The notes beneath the pieces were generated by a model. It saw only the letters and a list, made by a program, of their open reading frames with translations, had not been told where the DNA came from and did no database searches. From Prauserella_A oleivorans (GTDB taxonomy: Bacteria; Actinomycetota; Actinomycetes; Mycobacteriales; Pseudonocardiaceae): a stretch of DNA of 64,000 nt. The stretch covers positions 5,022,001-5,086,000 of the forward strand of contig NZ_JBHUNT010000001.1 of assembly GCF_042685745.1 (NCBI RefSeq), given 5' to 3'. This document shows positions 24,742 through 32,680 of this stretch, piece by piece. Every line of letters begins with the position of its first letter. Within the stretch, counting starts at the first letter, position 1. The translations under genes were made by a program, and so were the position numbers.

Positions 24742-25695
24742 ATGCCCGCACCACGCGATCAGCAACTACTCGTGAAGGCGGCCCGCCTGTACTACGAGGA
24801 GGGCCGGTCGCAACACGAGATCGCCACCACGCTGCAGGTGAGCCGCTCCAGCGTCTCGCGAATGCTCACCGCGGCGCGCGAACGGGGCATCGTGCGCATT
24901 CAGATCAACGACCCGACCGGTCGCGACATGCAGCTCGAGGCCGAACTCACGGCGCGGTTCGGGTTGCGCGACTGCCGGGTGGCGGAGATCCACAGCGGCG
25001 ACCGTCCACTGTCGAGGGTCGGCGACCTCGGCGCCCGCTGGTTGCTCGAGGTGACCCAGTCCGGGCAGCAGATCGGGGTGTCCTGGGGACACAGCGTGCA
25101 AGCCGTGGTGCAGGCCATTCCGGACGAGGGCGGCCTGGATGTCGAGGTCGTCCCGCTGGTGGGCGGACTGTCCGCTGTGGACACGGCCATCAGTGGCGAG
25201 GAGCTCGTCCGCGACCTCGCGGGCAGGCTCGGCGGCAGGTACCAGCGGCTGCACGCACCGGCCCTGCTGACGTCCAAGGCGGGCCGCGACGTGCTGCTCG
25301 CCGAGCCCGCCGTGCAGGCCACCCTGGACGCCGCCCGACGGGTCCAGGTGGCCCTCGTCGGCGTCGGCAGTGTCGGCCACGGGTCGTCTGCGGCGCTGGT
25401 CACCGCGATGAACCTCAGCGACCAGGAGCGGGCGGGCTTCGAGGCCGCAAGCCCCGCGGGCGACGTCTGCGCGCGGTTCTTCGACGCCGAGGGCAAGGCC
25501 GTCACCGGACCGACCGACGACCGCGTGCTCGCAGTGTCACTCGCCGACCTGGCGGCCATCCCGACCGTCGCTGGGGTGGCCGCCGGCCCCGAGAAGGCAC
25601 GTGGCGTGCTCGGCGCGTTGCGGACCACCGTGCTCGACGTGCTGATCTGTGACAGCTCCCTGGCCAGGGCTCTGCTCGCCCGCGCCACCCGGTAG
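24742..25695 (+). CDS. SorC/DeoR-type sugar-binding transcriptional regulator
   Basis: 317 residues from the ATG at 24742, six bases after the HPr stop (a GTG at 24733 is the alternative). The N-terminal helix-turn-helix is clear: YYEEGRSQHEIATTLQVSRSSVSRMLTAARERGIVRI. The rest is a SorC sugar-phosphate-binding domain: GISWGHS-like GVSWGHSVQAVV, VVPLVGGL, VQVALVGVGSVGHG and VAAGPEKARGVLGAL. Such regulators bind a phosphorylated sugar or polyol and form tetramers on paired operators. The three TGCACNTTTGTGC-like sites in the block are its likely targets. Confidence 0.92.
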   Translation: MPAPRDQQLLVKAARLYYEEGRSQHEIATTLQVSRSSVSRMLTAARERGIVRIQINDPTGRDMQLEAELTARFGLRDCRVAEIHSGDRPLSRVGDLGARWLLEVTQSGQQIGVSWGHSVQAVVQAIPDEGGLDVEVVPLVGGLSAVDTAISGEELVRDLAGRLGGRYQRLHAPALLTSKAGRDVLLAEPAVQATLDAARRVQVALVGVGSVGHGSSAALVTAMNLSDQERAGFEAASPAGDVCARFFDAEGKAVTGPTDDRVLAVSLADLAAIPTVAGVAAGPEKARGVLGALRTTVLDVLICDSSLARALLARATR

Positions 25696-25704
25696 CTTGG
25701 GCGC

Positions 25705-26739
25705 GTGCGCATCGAGTTCGCGACCGTTCCCCATCCCGACGAGATCGCCCGGGCCGAGGCGTACCGGCGCCAGGCCGCGCTGCTGAAACCCGCCCGATCG
25801 CTGGGCAAGCTCGAGGACCTGGGCGCCTGGATCGCCGCGTGCCAGGGCCAGTCACCGCCCCGGCCGCTGCGCCGGATGCGGATCGTGGTGTTCGCCGCCG
25901 ACCACGGCATCGCGGCCAAGGGCGTCTCGGCCAACGACCCGGAACTGACCCGCGAGCTGCTCGCCGCCGTGGAGTCGGGCGGCGCGGCTGTCAACGTCCT
26001 GGCCGCCGCGGCCGGTGCCGGGGTGCGCGTGGTGGACGTCGGCGTGGACCGGGCCGAGGCCTCGGAGTTCACGGTGCGGCGCGGGTCCGGTTCCATCGAC
26101 GTCGAGGACGCCCTCACCGACGAGGAGACCGAGGCCGCGGTGCGGGCCGGCATGCGGATCGCCGACGCCGAGGTGGACGAGGGCGCGGACCTTCTCGTGC
26201 CCGCCGAGCTCGGCGTCGGCAGCACGACGCCGGCCTCCGCAGTCGTGGCCGCGCTCACCGGGGTCGAACCGGTGGCCGTGATCGGGCGCGGTTCCGGCAT
26301 CGACGACAACGGCTGGATGCGCAAGGCCGCCGCCGTGCGCGACGCGCTCCGGCGGGCGCGGCCGATGGTCGGGGACCCACTCGCCCTGCTGCGCACGGCC
26401 GGGGGCGCCGACCTCGCCGCGATGGCGGGTTTCCTGGCGCAGGCGGCGATCCGGCGCACACCGGCGGTGCTCGACGGCCTGCCCGCGGCCGCGGCCGCGC
26501 TCGTGGCGGAGGAGCTGGCACCAGGCGCGCGGGCGTGGTGGCTCGCCGCTCACCGAGCCGACGAGCCGGCTCAAGTCATGGCACTCGAGCACCTGGATCT
26601 GGAGCCGGTCGTCGACCTCGGTATCCGGCTTGGCGGCGGCGCCGGCGCCGCGACCGTGCTGCCCGCGCTGGCCTCGTCGGTCCGCCTGCTCGCCGACCTG
26701 CCCACGAAGGATCCCGAGCCCGGTCTCGACGTGACCTGA
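25705..26739 (+). CDS. cobT: Nicotinate-nucleotide-dimethylbenzimidazole phosphoribosyltransferase CobT-like
   Basis: 344 residues from a GTG. It follows CobT: RPRRMRIVVFAADHGIAAKGVS-type text near 60-75, VPAELGVGSTTPASAVVAAL, and a C-terminal DLGIRLGGGAGAATVLPAL. CobT makes alpha-ribazole phosphate for the lower ligand of cobalamin. At the C-terminal site most homologues read RLGEGTG or RLGEGSG, whose Glu is the catalytic base in the Salmonella enzyme; this protein has Gly there. The place matches M. tuberculosis Rv2207, but cobS is not next to it. It lies nine bases after the SorC gene in the same direction, so read-through is possible. Confidence 0.88.
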   Translation: MRIEFATVPHPDEIARAEAYRRQAALLKPARSLGKLEDLGAWIAACQGQSPPRPLRRMRIVVFAADHGIAAKGVSANDPELTRELLAAVESGGAAVNVLAAAAGAGVRVVDVGVDRAEASEFTVRRGSGSIDVEDALTDEETEAAVRAGMRIADAEVDEGADLLVPAELGVGSTTPASAVVAALTGVEPVAVIGRGSGIDDNGWMRKAAAVRDALRRARPMVGDPLALLRTAGGADLAAMAGFLAQAAIRRTPAVLDGLPAAAAALVAEELAPGARAWWLAAHRADEPAQVMALEHLDLEPVVDLGIRLGGGAGAATVLPALASSVRLLADLPTKDPEPGLDVT

Positions 26740-26780
26740 TCCGGGTCGTCGTCGGGGACCGGGCCGGTCGACCGGGGCGC

Positions 26781-26884
26781 CCTGTCTGCGTCCTGTGTCG
26801 CCGTGTCTGCCGTTGGCGTCACCGTGTCTGCGTCCTGAGTCGCCGTGTCTGCCGTTGGCGTCACGGTGTGGGCAGCCGGCGTCG
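26781..26884. repeat. 21-bp intergenic tandem repeat array, left half
   Basis: About five units of roughly 21 bp starting at 26781, 26801, 26822, 26843 and 26864, each beginning CCGTGTC or a variant. Units 2 and 4 are identical (CCGTGTCTGCCGTTGGCGTC); 26781-26822 and 26823-26864 form a 42-bp duplication with two or so mismatches. It follows the cobT stop by about 40 bases. Confidence 0.85.
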
Positions 26885-26961
26885 TAGGCGGAGCGCCTCG
26901 TGCACGTCGACTCGGGGTTTACCCGGACTCACCGAGGGGCCCGGCTGCGCTGGTCGCCGCC

Positions 26962-27016
26962 GACGGCCGACACAGCGACGTGGACGGCCGACACAGCGAC
27001 GTGGACGGCAAACACC
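26962..27016. repeat. 21-bp intergenic tandem repeat array, right half (inverted)
   Basis: Two identical 21-bp units at 26962-26982 and 26983-27003 and a partial third. They are related to the left array in reverse-complement orientation (CCGTGTC- versus GACAC-anchored), so the two halves could fold on each other between the convergent cobT and ilvE genes. Confidence 0.8.
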
Positions 27017-27017
27017 A

Positions 27018-27051
27018 CGGCCCCGCCAGGCAGACGCGCCAGACGGGGCCG
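27018..27051 (-). terminator. Probable ilvE terminator
   Basis: Perfect 8-bp G/C inverted repeat, arms 27018-27025 and 27044-27051, 17 bases after the ilvE stop. Confidence 0.5.
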
Positions 27052-27067
27052 GGCCGGGCCAAAACGC

Positions 27068-28171
27068 TCACGCCAGCTTGTGCATCCAGCCGTGCGGGTC
27101 GGGGCGGGTGCCTTCCTGGATGCCGACGAGCTCCTCGCGGAGCTTCATCGTCAGCTCGCCGGGCTCGCCGCCGCGGATGGTGTACCCGCCCTTCGCGTGC
27201 TTGACCCGGCCGACCGGCGTGATGACCGCCGCCGTGCCGCACGCGAACACCTCGGTGAGCTCGCCGGAGGCCGCCGCCTTCTCGCACTCGTCGGTGGAGA
27301 TGCGCCGCTCCTCGACGCGGTACCCGTGGTCGGCCGCGAGGCGCAGCAGCGAGTCCCGCGTGATCCCGGGCAGCAGCGACCCGCTGAGCTCGGGCGTCAC
27401 CACCTTCGCGTCGGCACCGGAACCGAAGACGAAGAACAGGTTCATCCCGCCCATCTCCTCGATCCACCTGCGCTCCACGGCGTCGAGCCACACCACCTGG
27501 TCACAGCCCTGCTCGACGGCCTGCGCCTGCGCGAGGAACGACGCGGCGTAGTTGCCCGCGCACTTCGCCTCGCCGGTGCCGCCCGGGGCGGCGCGCACGT
27601 ACTCCGTGGACAGCCACACGCTCACCGGCTTCACGCCGCCGTCGAAGTACGCACCGGCGGGCGAGGCGATGAGCAGGTACAGGTACTCGGCGGCCGGCCG
27701 GTTCACGCCGAGACCCTCGCTCGTCGCGATCATGAACGGGCGCAGGTACAGAGCATCGCCCTGCCTGGTCGGGACCCACCGCTCGTCGACGGCGATGAGC
27801 TCCTGGATCGAGCCGATGAACAGCTCGTCCGGCAGCTCCGGCATCGCGAGCCTGCGCGCGGAGTTGCGGAACCGCGCGGCGTTGGCGTCCGGGCGGAACG
27901 CGGCGACGGTGCCGTCCGGCTGCCGGTAGGCCTTGAGTCCCTCGAAGATCGCCTGGCCGTAGTGGAGCACCGCCGTCGCGGGGTCGAAGGTCAGCGGCTC
28001 GTACGCACGCACCTCCGCGTCGTGCCAGCCACGCTCCTCGCTCCACTTGATCGTCACCATGTGATCGGTGAAGTGGATGCCGAATCCCGGCTTCGCCAGT
28101 ACCTCCGCTACACGCTCCGCGGAAGCGGCGTGCGTGCTCAGAGTACGGGTGAAGGGGATCGTCGTCGTCAT
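27068..28171 (-). CDS. ilvE: Branched-chain amino acid aminotransferase IlvE
   Basis: 367 residues from the ATG at 28171 (an ATG four codons upstream is also possible). Class IV PLP aminotransferase: AVLHYGQAIFEGLKAYR near the N-terminus, the PLP Lys in GEAKCAGNYAASFLAQ, and WIEEMGGMNLFFVFG and EVFACGTAAVITPVG in the second half. It interconverts Leu, Ile and Val with their 2-oxoacids, using glutamate. Position matches M. tuberculosis Rv2210c. Divergent from a small membrane-protein gene. Confidence 0.95.
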   Translation of the reverse strand: MTTTIPFTRTLSTHAASAERVAEVLAKPGFGIHFTDHMVTIKWSEERGWHDAEVRAYEPLTFDPATAVLHYGQAIFEGLKAYRQPDGTVAAFRPDANAARFRNSARRLAMPELPDELFIGSIQELIAVDERWVPTRQGDALYLRPFMIATSEGLGVNRPAAEYLYLLIASPAGAYFDGGVKPVSVWLSTEYVRAAPGGTGEAKCAGNYAASFLAQAQAVEQGCDQVVWLDAVERRWIEEMGGMNLFFVFGSGADAKVVTPELSGSLLPGITRDSLLRLAADHGYRVEERRISTDECEKAAASGELTEVFACGTAAVITPVGRVKHAKGGYTIRGGEPGELTMKLREELVGIQEGTRPDPHGWMHKLA

Positions 28172-28232
28172 GCCGCCGAGCATATCTGGTTGGTCGGACG
28201 TCGGAACGTTCCCCGGCCTCTACCATGGCGGT

Positions 28233-28544
28233 GTGAGCATGCACCCTCAGCAGTCCGCAGTCCCCGGCAAGGTCAACAAGGTCTCCGCGGGCACGGCGTC
28301 AGACGTCAAGACGCTCGTGGCCGCAGCCCTCATGACGTTCGCGGCGGGCATGCTCGTGCTGATCGGCTACCTCATGGTCGGCGTCTTCGGCGGGATCCTC
28401 GCCATCATCGGCGCGGTGCTCGCCATCGGCTGGTGGTCGGGCATCCACGGCAAGGTCTTCCCACGCGACCTTCCCGGCAAGTCGCTGGCCGGGCTCACCG
28501 CCGTGGCCGGCGTGCTGTTCCTGCTGGCCTACGCCATGAGCTGA
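28233..28544 (+). CDS. Small membrane protein, function unknown
   Basis: 103 residues from the GTG at 28233 (or 101 from the ATG at 28239). After a soluble N-terminus there are three hydrophobic stretches: VAAALMTFAAGMLVLIGYLMVGVFGGILAI region as two closely spaced helices, then SLAGLTAVAGVLFLLAYAM. It is divergent from ilvE and converges with the DUF402 gene, six bases away. No family recognised. Confidence 0.7.
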   Translation: MSMHPQQSAVPGKVNKVSAGTASDVKTLVAAALMTFAAGMLVLIGYLMVGVFGGILAIIGAVLAIGWWSGIHGKVFPRDLPGKSLAGLTAVAGVLFLLAYAMS

Positions 28545-28550
28545 CCGGCC

Positions 28551-29186
28551 CTACAGGTCGCACACCAGCTCCGCGGGCAGCTCGGGAACAGGCCACGCCG
28601 GGTCGGGGCGGAACGTCGTCCACGTGCCGTCGAACGGGAACGCTCCCCGCTCGGCCAGCGCCGCGCAGCGCAGCCCCTCCGCACGGAGCCGGTCGAGCTG
28701 CTCGCCCGTGAGCCTCCCCGCGCGCACCGCGGCCTGCGCCTCGTCCTCGTCCTTCCACTCCCACCGGCCGTCCGGCCGGACGAGGAGATCCAGCACCCCG
28801 TCGATCCGTTCCGGACCGAACCGGTTCCGGCCACACGGGATCTCGAGGTTGACGTACCAGCCGGTGAAGGCTCCGCCCGCGGCGAAGAACCACCACACCG
28901 ACGACCACGCCGACTCGCCGATCAGCCGCAGGGTGGAGCTCGTGTGCCAGGCGTCGCGCACGCGGACGCGCGGCACCGTGAACCGCTCCTCGAGCGGCGC
29001 GTCCCGCATCCGCCTGCCGTCGGCGAGCCTGCTGCCGACGATCGGCGTCCCGGCGGGAAGCCAGCCGAGCATGCGCTCGCCGTCGTCGGAGAGCACGCGC
29101 AGCGGGTGCTGCTGCCCGACGCTGGTGTCCGGCCGGACGAACGTCAGCACCGCCGTCTCCCCCGGCGCCCAGATCCGGCCGCTCAC
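28551..29186 (-). CDS. DUF402 (FomD-like) family protein
   Basis: 211 residues. The family core is easily seen in the middle: GWYVNLEIPCGRNRFG followed by ERIDGVLDLLVRPDGRWEWKDEDE, where the acidic residues bind metal. Members studied so far (FomD and Staphylococcus Ntdp) hydrolyse nucleoside di- or triphosphates or CMP-phosphonates. The Streptomyces and Amycolatopsis copies are mostly untested. The start overlaps the stop of the upstream membrane-protein gene by four bases. Confidence 0.82.
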   Translation of the reverse strand: MSGRIWAPGETAVLTFVRPDTSVGQQHPLRVLSDDGERMLGWLPAGTPIVGSRLADGRRMRDAPLEERFTVPRVRVRDAWHTSSTLRLIGESAWSSVWWFFAAGGAFTGWYVNLEIPCGRNRFGPERIDGVLDLLVRPDGRWEWKDEDEAQAAVRAGRLTGEQLDRLRAEGLRCAALAERGAFPFDGTWTTFRPDPAWPVPELPAELVCDL

Positions 29187-30121
29187 AGCCCCGTCACCAG
29201 ACCGCCGAACAACGCCACGGCCAGCACCGCGGTGGCGACGTCGCGCGGCCGCCTCGATCCTCTGACGAACACCCCCGCGACGATCTCGCCGAGCGCGAGG
29301 GCCGCCGCGACGAGCAGTGCCCCCAGTGGGCTCAACACCGCGGCGAGCAGCGCGGCCACCACCGCCGGCACGACCGCGCGGGCCACCCGCGCCCGGGAGG
29401 CCAGACCCGCCCGCGCGCCACTGAACGCCACGAGGGCCGCGGGCACGGTCGCCAGCACGACGACGGCGCCGAGCGCCGGTTCGACGGCACGGGCGTCGGC
29501 GGCGGCGAACACATCACGCAGCGAGGTCGGCGACAACCCCAGGCGGAGCGCGCCCAGCTGGTACAGCGCCGCGCCGGTGACCGCCAGGGCGAGCGCGGCG
29601 CCCGCGGCCAGCCGCCGTCCCGACAGGCCGGCGAACCACGGCACGAACACGGCGGCGGCGAGCAGCACCCCGGGCACCGGGGGTGCCGCCACGGGATCGT
29701 GCTCCACCGCGGGCGCGATCCCGAGACACAGCGCCACGAACGCGATCGCCGCGGCGGTGAGCAGGCCGCCGACCCATCGGCGCCAGTACGCGTCCAGCCG
29801 CACCCCGGCGATGTCGGCGAGCGCGACCACCACGACGACCACCACGGCCACGGCGGCCCGGTGCCCCGGCGCGAGGTAGGCCGCGCACGTCGTCGCGGCG
29901 ACCACCACGGCGGCCAGACGCACCGCCGCGCTCAGCCCGCCGAGCAGCCGCGCCCGCCTGCCGCCCAGCTCCGGGGCCGCCGGACCGGTGCCGTCCGGAT
30001 CCGCGGCCGGGCGGGCAAGGAAGGCGATCACCGCCGCGAGCACGATCCCGGCGGGCGCCCACCAGCCCGCCGCCGAGGCGGCCACGGCGAGCGCGCCGAG
30101 GACACCCACAGCCACCAGCAC
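29183..30121 (-). CDS. Polytopic membrane protein, unknown
   Basis: 312 residues from a GTG, very rich in Ala, Val and Gly, with about ten hydrophobic helices and short basic loops. Partial resemblance to amino-acid permease-like membrane proteins is possible but no motif settles it. It is the first gene of a leftward pair with DUF402 and divergent from pepA, 82 bases away. Confidence 0.65.
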   Translation of the reverse strand: MLVAVGVLGALAVAASAAGWWAPAGIVLAAVIAFLARPAADPDGTGPAAPELGGRRARLLGGLSAAVRLAAVVVAATTCAAYLAPGHRAAVAVVVVVVVALADIAGVRLDAYWRRWVGGLLTAAAIAFVALCLGIAPAVEHDPVAAPPVPGVLLAAAVFVPWFAGLSGRRLAAGAALALAVTGAALYQLGALRLGLSPTSLRDVFAAADARAVEPALGAVVVLATVPAALVAFSGARAGLASRARVARAVVPAVVAALLAAVLSPLGALLVAAALALGEIVAGVFVRGSRRPRDVATAVLAVALFGGLVTGL

Positions 30122-30203
30122 GCTCCGTACCTACCTCTCACCGGTCCCGACGACGTCAATAGCATGGCCGAGGAGATCCAAGCACTCGAACGAGGAGCCC
30201 GAC

Positions 30204-31697
30204 GTGACCGTGCCGAAGCTTGCCCTGACCGAGTTGTCCGAGGCCTCGCTGGGGAAGACCCGGGCGGAGGCCGTCGTGATCGGCACCCTCAAGGGTCCGG
30301 ACGGGCTGGAACTCGCGCCCGGCGCGGACATCGTGGACGCCGCCCTCGGCGGCACCCTCACCGACGTCCTCGCCACGCTGGGTGCCACGGGCGCGGCCGA
30401 GGAGGTCGTGAAGCTGCCGACGCTCGGCAAGCTGCCTGCCGGCGTGGTGCTGGCCGTCGGGCTCGGCACGCCCGACCCGACGCCGGAGCAGGTGCGCCGC
30501 GCCGCGGGCGCGGCCGGGCGCGCCCTCGCCGGCACCAAGCGGGCGCTCACCACACTGTCGGTTGTGGACCTGCAGGCCGCCGTCGAGGGCACCGTCCTCG
30601 GCGCGTACGCCTTCACCGAGTACAAGTCGGATCCGGGTGAGAAGCCGGTGTCCACCGTGGACGTCGCGAGCCCCGCCGACGGCACGACCCGGGAACACCG
30701 CGCCAAGCTCAAGGCGTCCACCGCGATCGCCGAGGCGGTGTGCACCGCCCGCGACCTCATCAACACCCCGCCGAACGACCTCTTCCCCGCCTCGTTCGCC
30801 GACCGCGCGAGCAAGCTGGCCGCGGACGCCGGGCTCGAGATCGAGGTGCTCGACGAGAAGGCCCTCAAGCGGCAGGGCTACGGCGGCATCCTCGGCGTCG
30901 GCGGCGGCTCCTCCCGCCCGCCGCGGCTCGTGCGCGTCGCCTACCGCGGCGCCAAGGCGAAGCAGAAGGTCGCGCTCGTCGGCAAAGGCATCACGTTCGA
31001 CACGGGCGGCATCTCGCTCAAGCCCGCCGCCAACATGGACCACATGACCTCGGACATGTCCGGGGCCGCGGCCGTGCTGGCGTCGGTGGTGCTGGCGGCC
31101 AAGCTCAAGTACCCGCTGGAGGTCACCGCCTACATCCCGCTCGCGGAGAACATGCCGTCGGGCACGTCGTACCGGCCGGGGGACGTGCTGACCATGTACG
31201 GCGGCAAGACCGTCGAGGTGCTCAACACCGACGCCGAGGGCAGGCTGGTGCTCGCCGACGCCATCGTGCGCGCGGCCGAGGACGACCCCGACTACCTCAT
31301 CGAGACGTCCACGCTCACCGGCGCGCAGATGGTGGCGCTGGGCAACCGGACCCCGGGCATCATGGGCTCCGACGAGTTCCGGGACCGGGTCGCGGCGATC
31401 GCGCAGGCCACGGGCGAGAACGGCTGGCCGATGCCGCTGCCGGAGGAGCTGCGCTCCGATCTTGACTCCAAGCTCGCCGACCTCGCCAACGTCACCGGCT
31501 CGCGCTGGGGCGGCATGCTCGCCGCGGGCATCTTCCTGCGCGAGTTCGTGGCCGACGGCCTGCCGTGGGCGCACATCGACATCGCGGGCCCGGCGTACAA
31601 CACCGGCGGAGCGTGGGGCTACACGCCCAAGGGCGGCACCGGCGTGCCGGTCCGGACCATCGCCGCGGTGCTCGCCGACATCGCCGACAACGGGTGA
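30204..31697 (+). CDS. pepA: Leucyl aminopeptidase, M17 family
   Basis: 497 residues from the GTG at 30204, six bases after GAGGAG. The C-terminal catalytic domain has the two-zinc M17 motifs: VGKGITFDTGGISLKP, NMDHMTSDMSGAAAVL and the signature NTDAEGRLVLADA. Removes N-terminal Leu and other residues from peptides; cytosolic hexamer. The gene matches M. tuberculosis Rv2213 (pepB) in position. Its stop overlaps the next gene's start by four bases. Confidence 0.95.
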   Translation: MTVPKLALTELSEASLGKTRAEAVVIGTLKGPDGLELAPGADIVDAALGGTLTDVLATLGATGAAEEVVKLPTLGKLPAGVVLAVGLGTPDPTPEQVRRAAGAAGRALAGTKRALTTLSVVDLQAAVEGTVLGAYAFTEYKSDPGEKPVSTVDVASPADGTTREHRAKLKASTAIAEAVCTARDLINTPPNDLFPASFADRASKLAADAGLEIEVLDEKALKRQGYGGILGVGGGSSRPPRLVRVAYRGAKAKQKVALVGKGITFDTGGISLKPAANMDHMTSDMSGAAAVLASVVLAAKLKYPLEVTAYIPLAENMPSGTSYRPGDVLTMYGGKTVEVLNTDAEGRLVLADAIVRAAEDDPDYLIETSTLTGAQMVALGNRTPGIMGSDEFRDRVAAIAQATGENGWPMPLPEELRSDLDSKLADLANVTGSRWGGMLAAGIFLREFVADGLPWAHIDIAGPAYNTGGAWGYTPKGGTGVPVRTIAAVLADIADNG

Positions 31698-32674
31698 CCC
31701 GCGCCGCCGGCGGCTACCCGGAGGGCGCCGTGCGGGCGGTGCTGACGGCCACCGACGAGGGTGTCGACGCGACCGTGGCGCACGAGGCGCTGTTGCTGGC
31801 GTGCGCGGGAGCGACTCGTGAGTCCGATCGGCTGGTGCGGCACTGGCGGTCGGCCACCGGCCGCCCGGCGACCCGGCTCGCCTCCGACGCGGTGACCGCG
31901 CGGGCGTGGGCGATGCTGTTCGCCGCCCGCGACGAGCGCCCGGACTGGGCCGGGGAACTGCCACCCCTCGATCTCGACGCGGAGGCCGAAGCGCATCGCG
32001 AGGTGCTCGCCAAACGCACACCGGGACCCCGAGCGCAGACGCTGCGCGAGCACGCCGCGGCGGCCGAGCAGGCGGCCGCGGCAGGCGACACCGGGGCCGC
32101 GCTGGCCGCCCTCGCCCGGTGGGCCGAGGTGGCGCGGGAGCTGCCACGACCGGACGTCGCCACGCTCGCCGCGTGCCGGCACGTGGCACCGCTGCTGGTG
32201 CGCGGCGCGCTCGCCGTCGACCCCGACTGGGCGTGGAACTACGCCGGTGCCCTGATCGCCGCGCTCACCACGCGGTATCGGTCCGAACGCGACCGGCGCG
32301 ACTGGCGTGACCTGATCGCGGAGATCATGCGGCTGCGAGGCGAGCCGGGTGTGGTGCCACCACCCGCGTCACCCGCCGCGATCGCCGATGCCGAGCGCAG
32401 GCTCGGCGTGCGCCTGCCCGCCGAGTACCGCCAATTCCTGCTGACCTGCGACGGCCTGCGCGCCGACGTGGTGTTCCCCCGGCTGCTCGGGGTGTCCGAA
32501 CTCGCCGGCACCGGGTCCGCCGTCACGATCAGCGACCCACCCGTGATCGTGCTGCGGCCCGGCACCGGCGAGGTCGCCGAGTGGGACGAACTCTTCGGCA
32601 CCACCGTGCACTCCGGAATCCGCGCCCTGCTGGAGGAACACCTCCGCCTGCTGGAGGCCAGCGCGGAGCCGTAA
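31694..32674 (+). CDS. SMI1/KNR4 (SUKH) domain protein
   Basis: 326 residues from the GTG at 31694, overlapping the pepA stop (GTGA). The first 210 residues are helical and Ala/Arg-rich with no known domain; from about 232 there is a SUKH domain: SPAAIADAERRLGVRLPAEYRQFLLTCDGL, then DVVFPRLLGVSEL and WDELFGTTVHS. SUKH proteins include immunity proteins against contact-dependent or polymorphic toxins, but many are housekeeping. No toxin gene lies next to it, and coupling to pepA argues against an immunity role. Confidence 0.8.
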   Translation: MTRAAGGYPEGAVRAVLTATDEGVDATVAHEALLLACAGATRESDRLVRHWRSATGRPATRLASDAVTARAWAMLFAARDERPDWAGELPPLDLDAEAEAHREVLAKRTPGPRAQTLREHAAAAEQAAAAGDTGAALAALARWAEVARELPRPDVATLAACRHVAPLLVRGALAVDPDWAWNYAGALIAALTTRYRSERDRRDWRDLIAEIMRLRGEPGVVPPPASPAAIADAERRLGVRLPAEYRQFLLTCDGLRADVVFPRLLGVSELAGTGSAVTISDPPVIVLRPGTGEVAEWDELFGTTVHSGIRALLEEHLRLLEASAEP

Positions 32675-32680
32675 ACCCGG

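Noticed and set aside
26781..27016. CRISPR array
   Set aside because: Repeat units are contiguous with no unique spacers and no cas genes lie near.
31694..32674. SUKH gene as immunity protein of a toxin system
   Set aside because: No toxin or secretion gene adjoins it, and it is translationally coupled to pepA.
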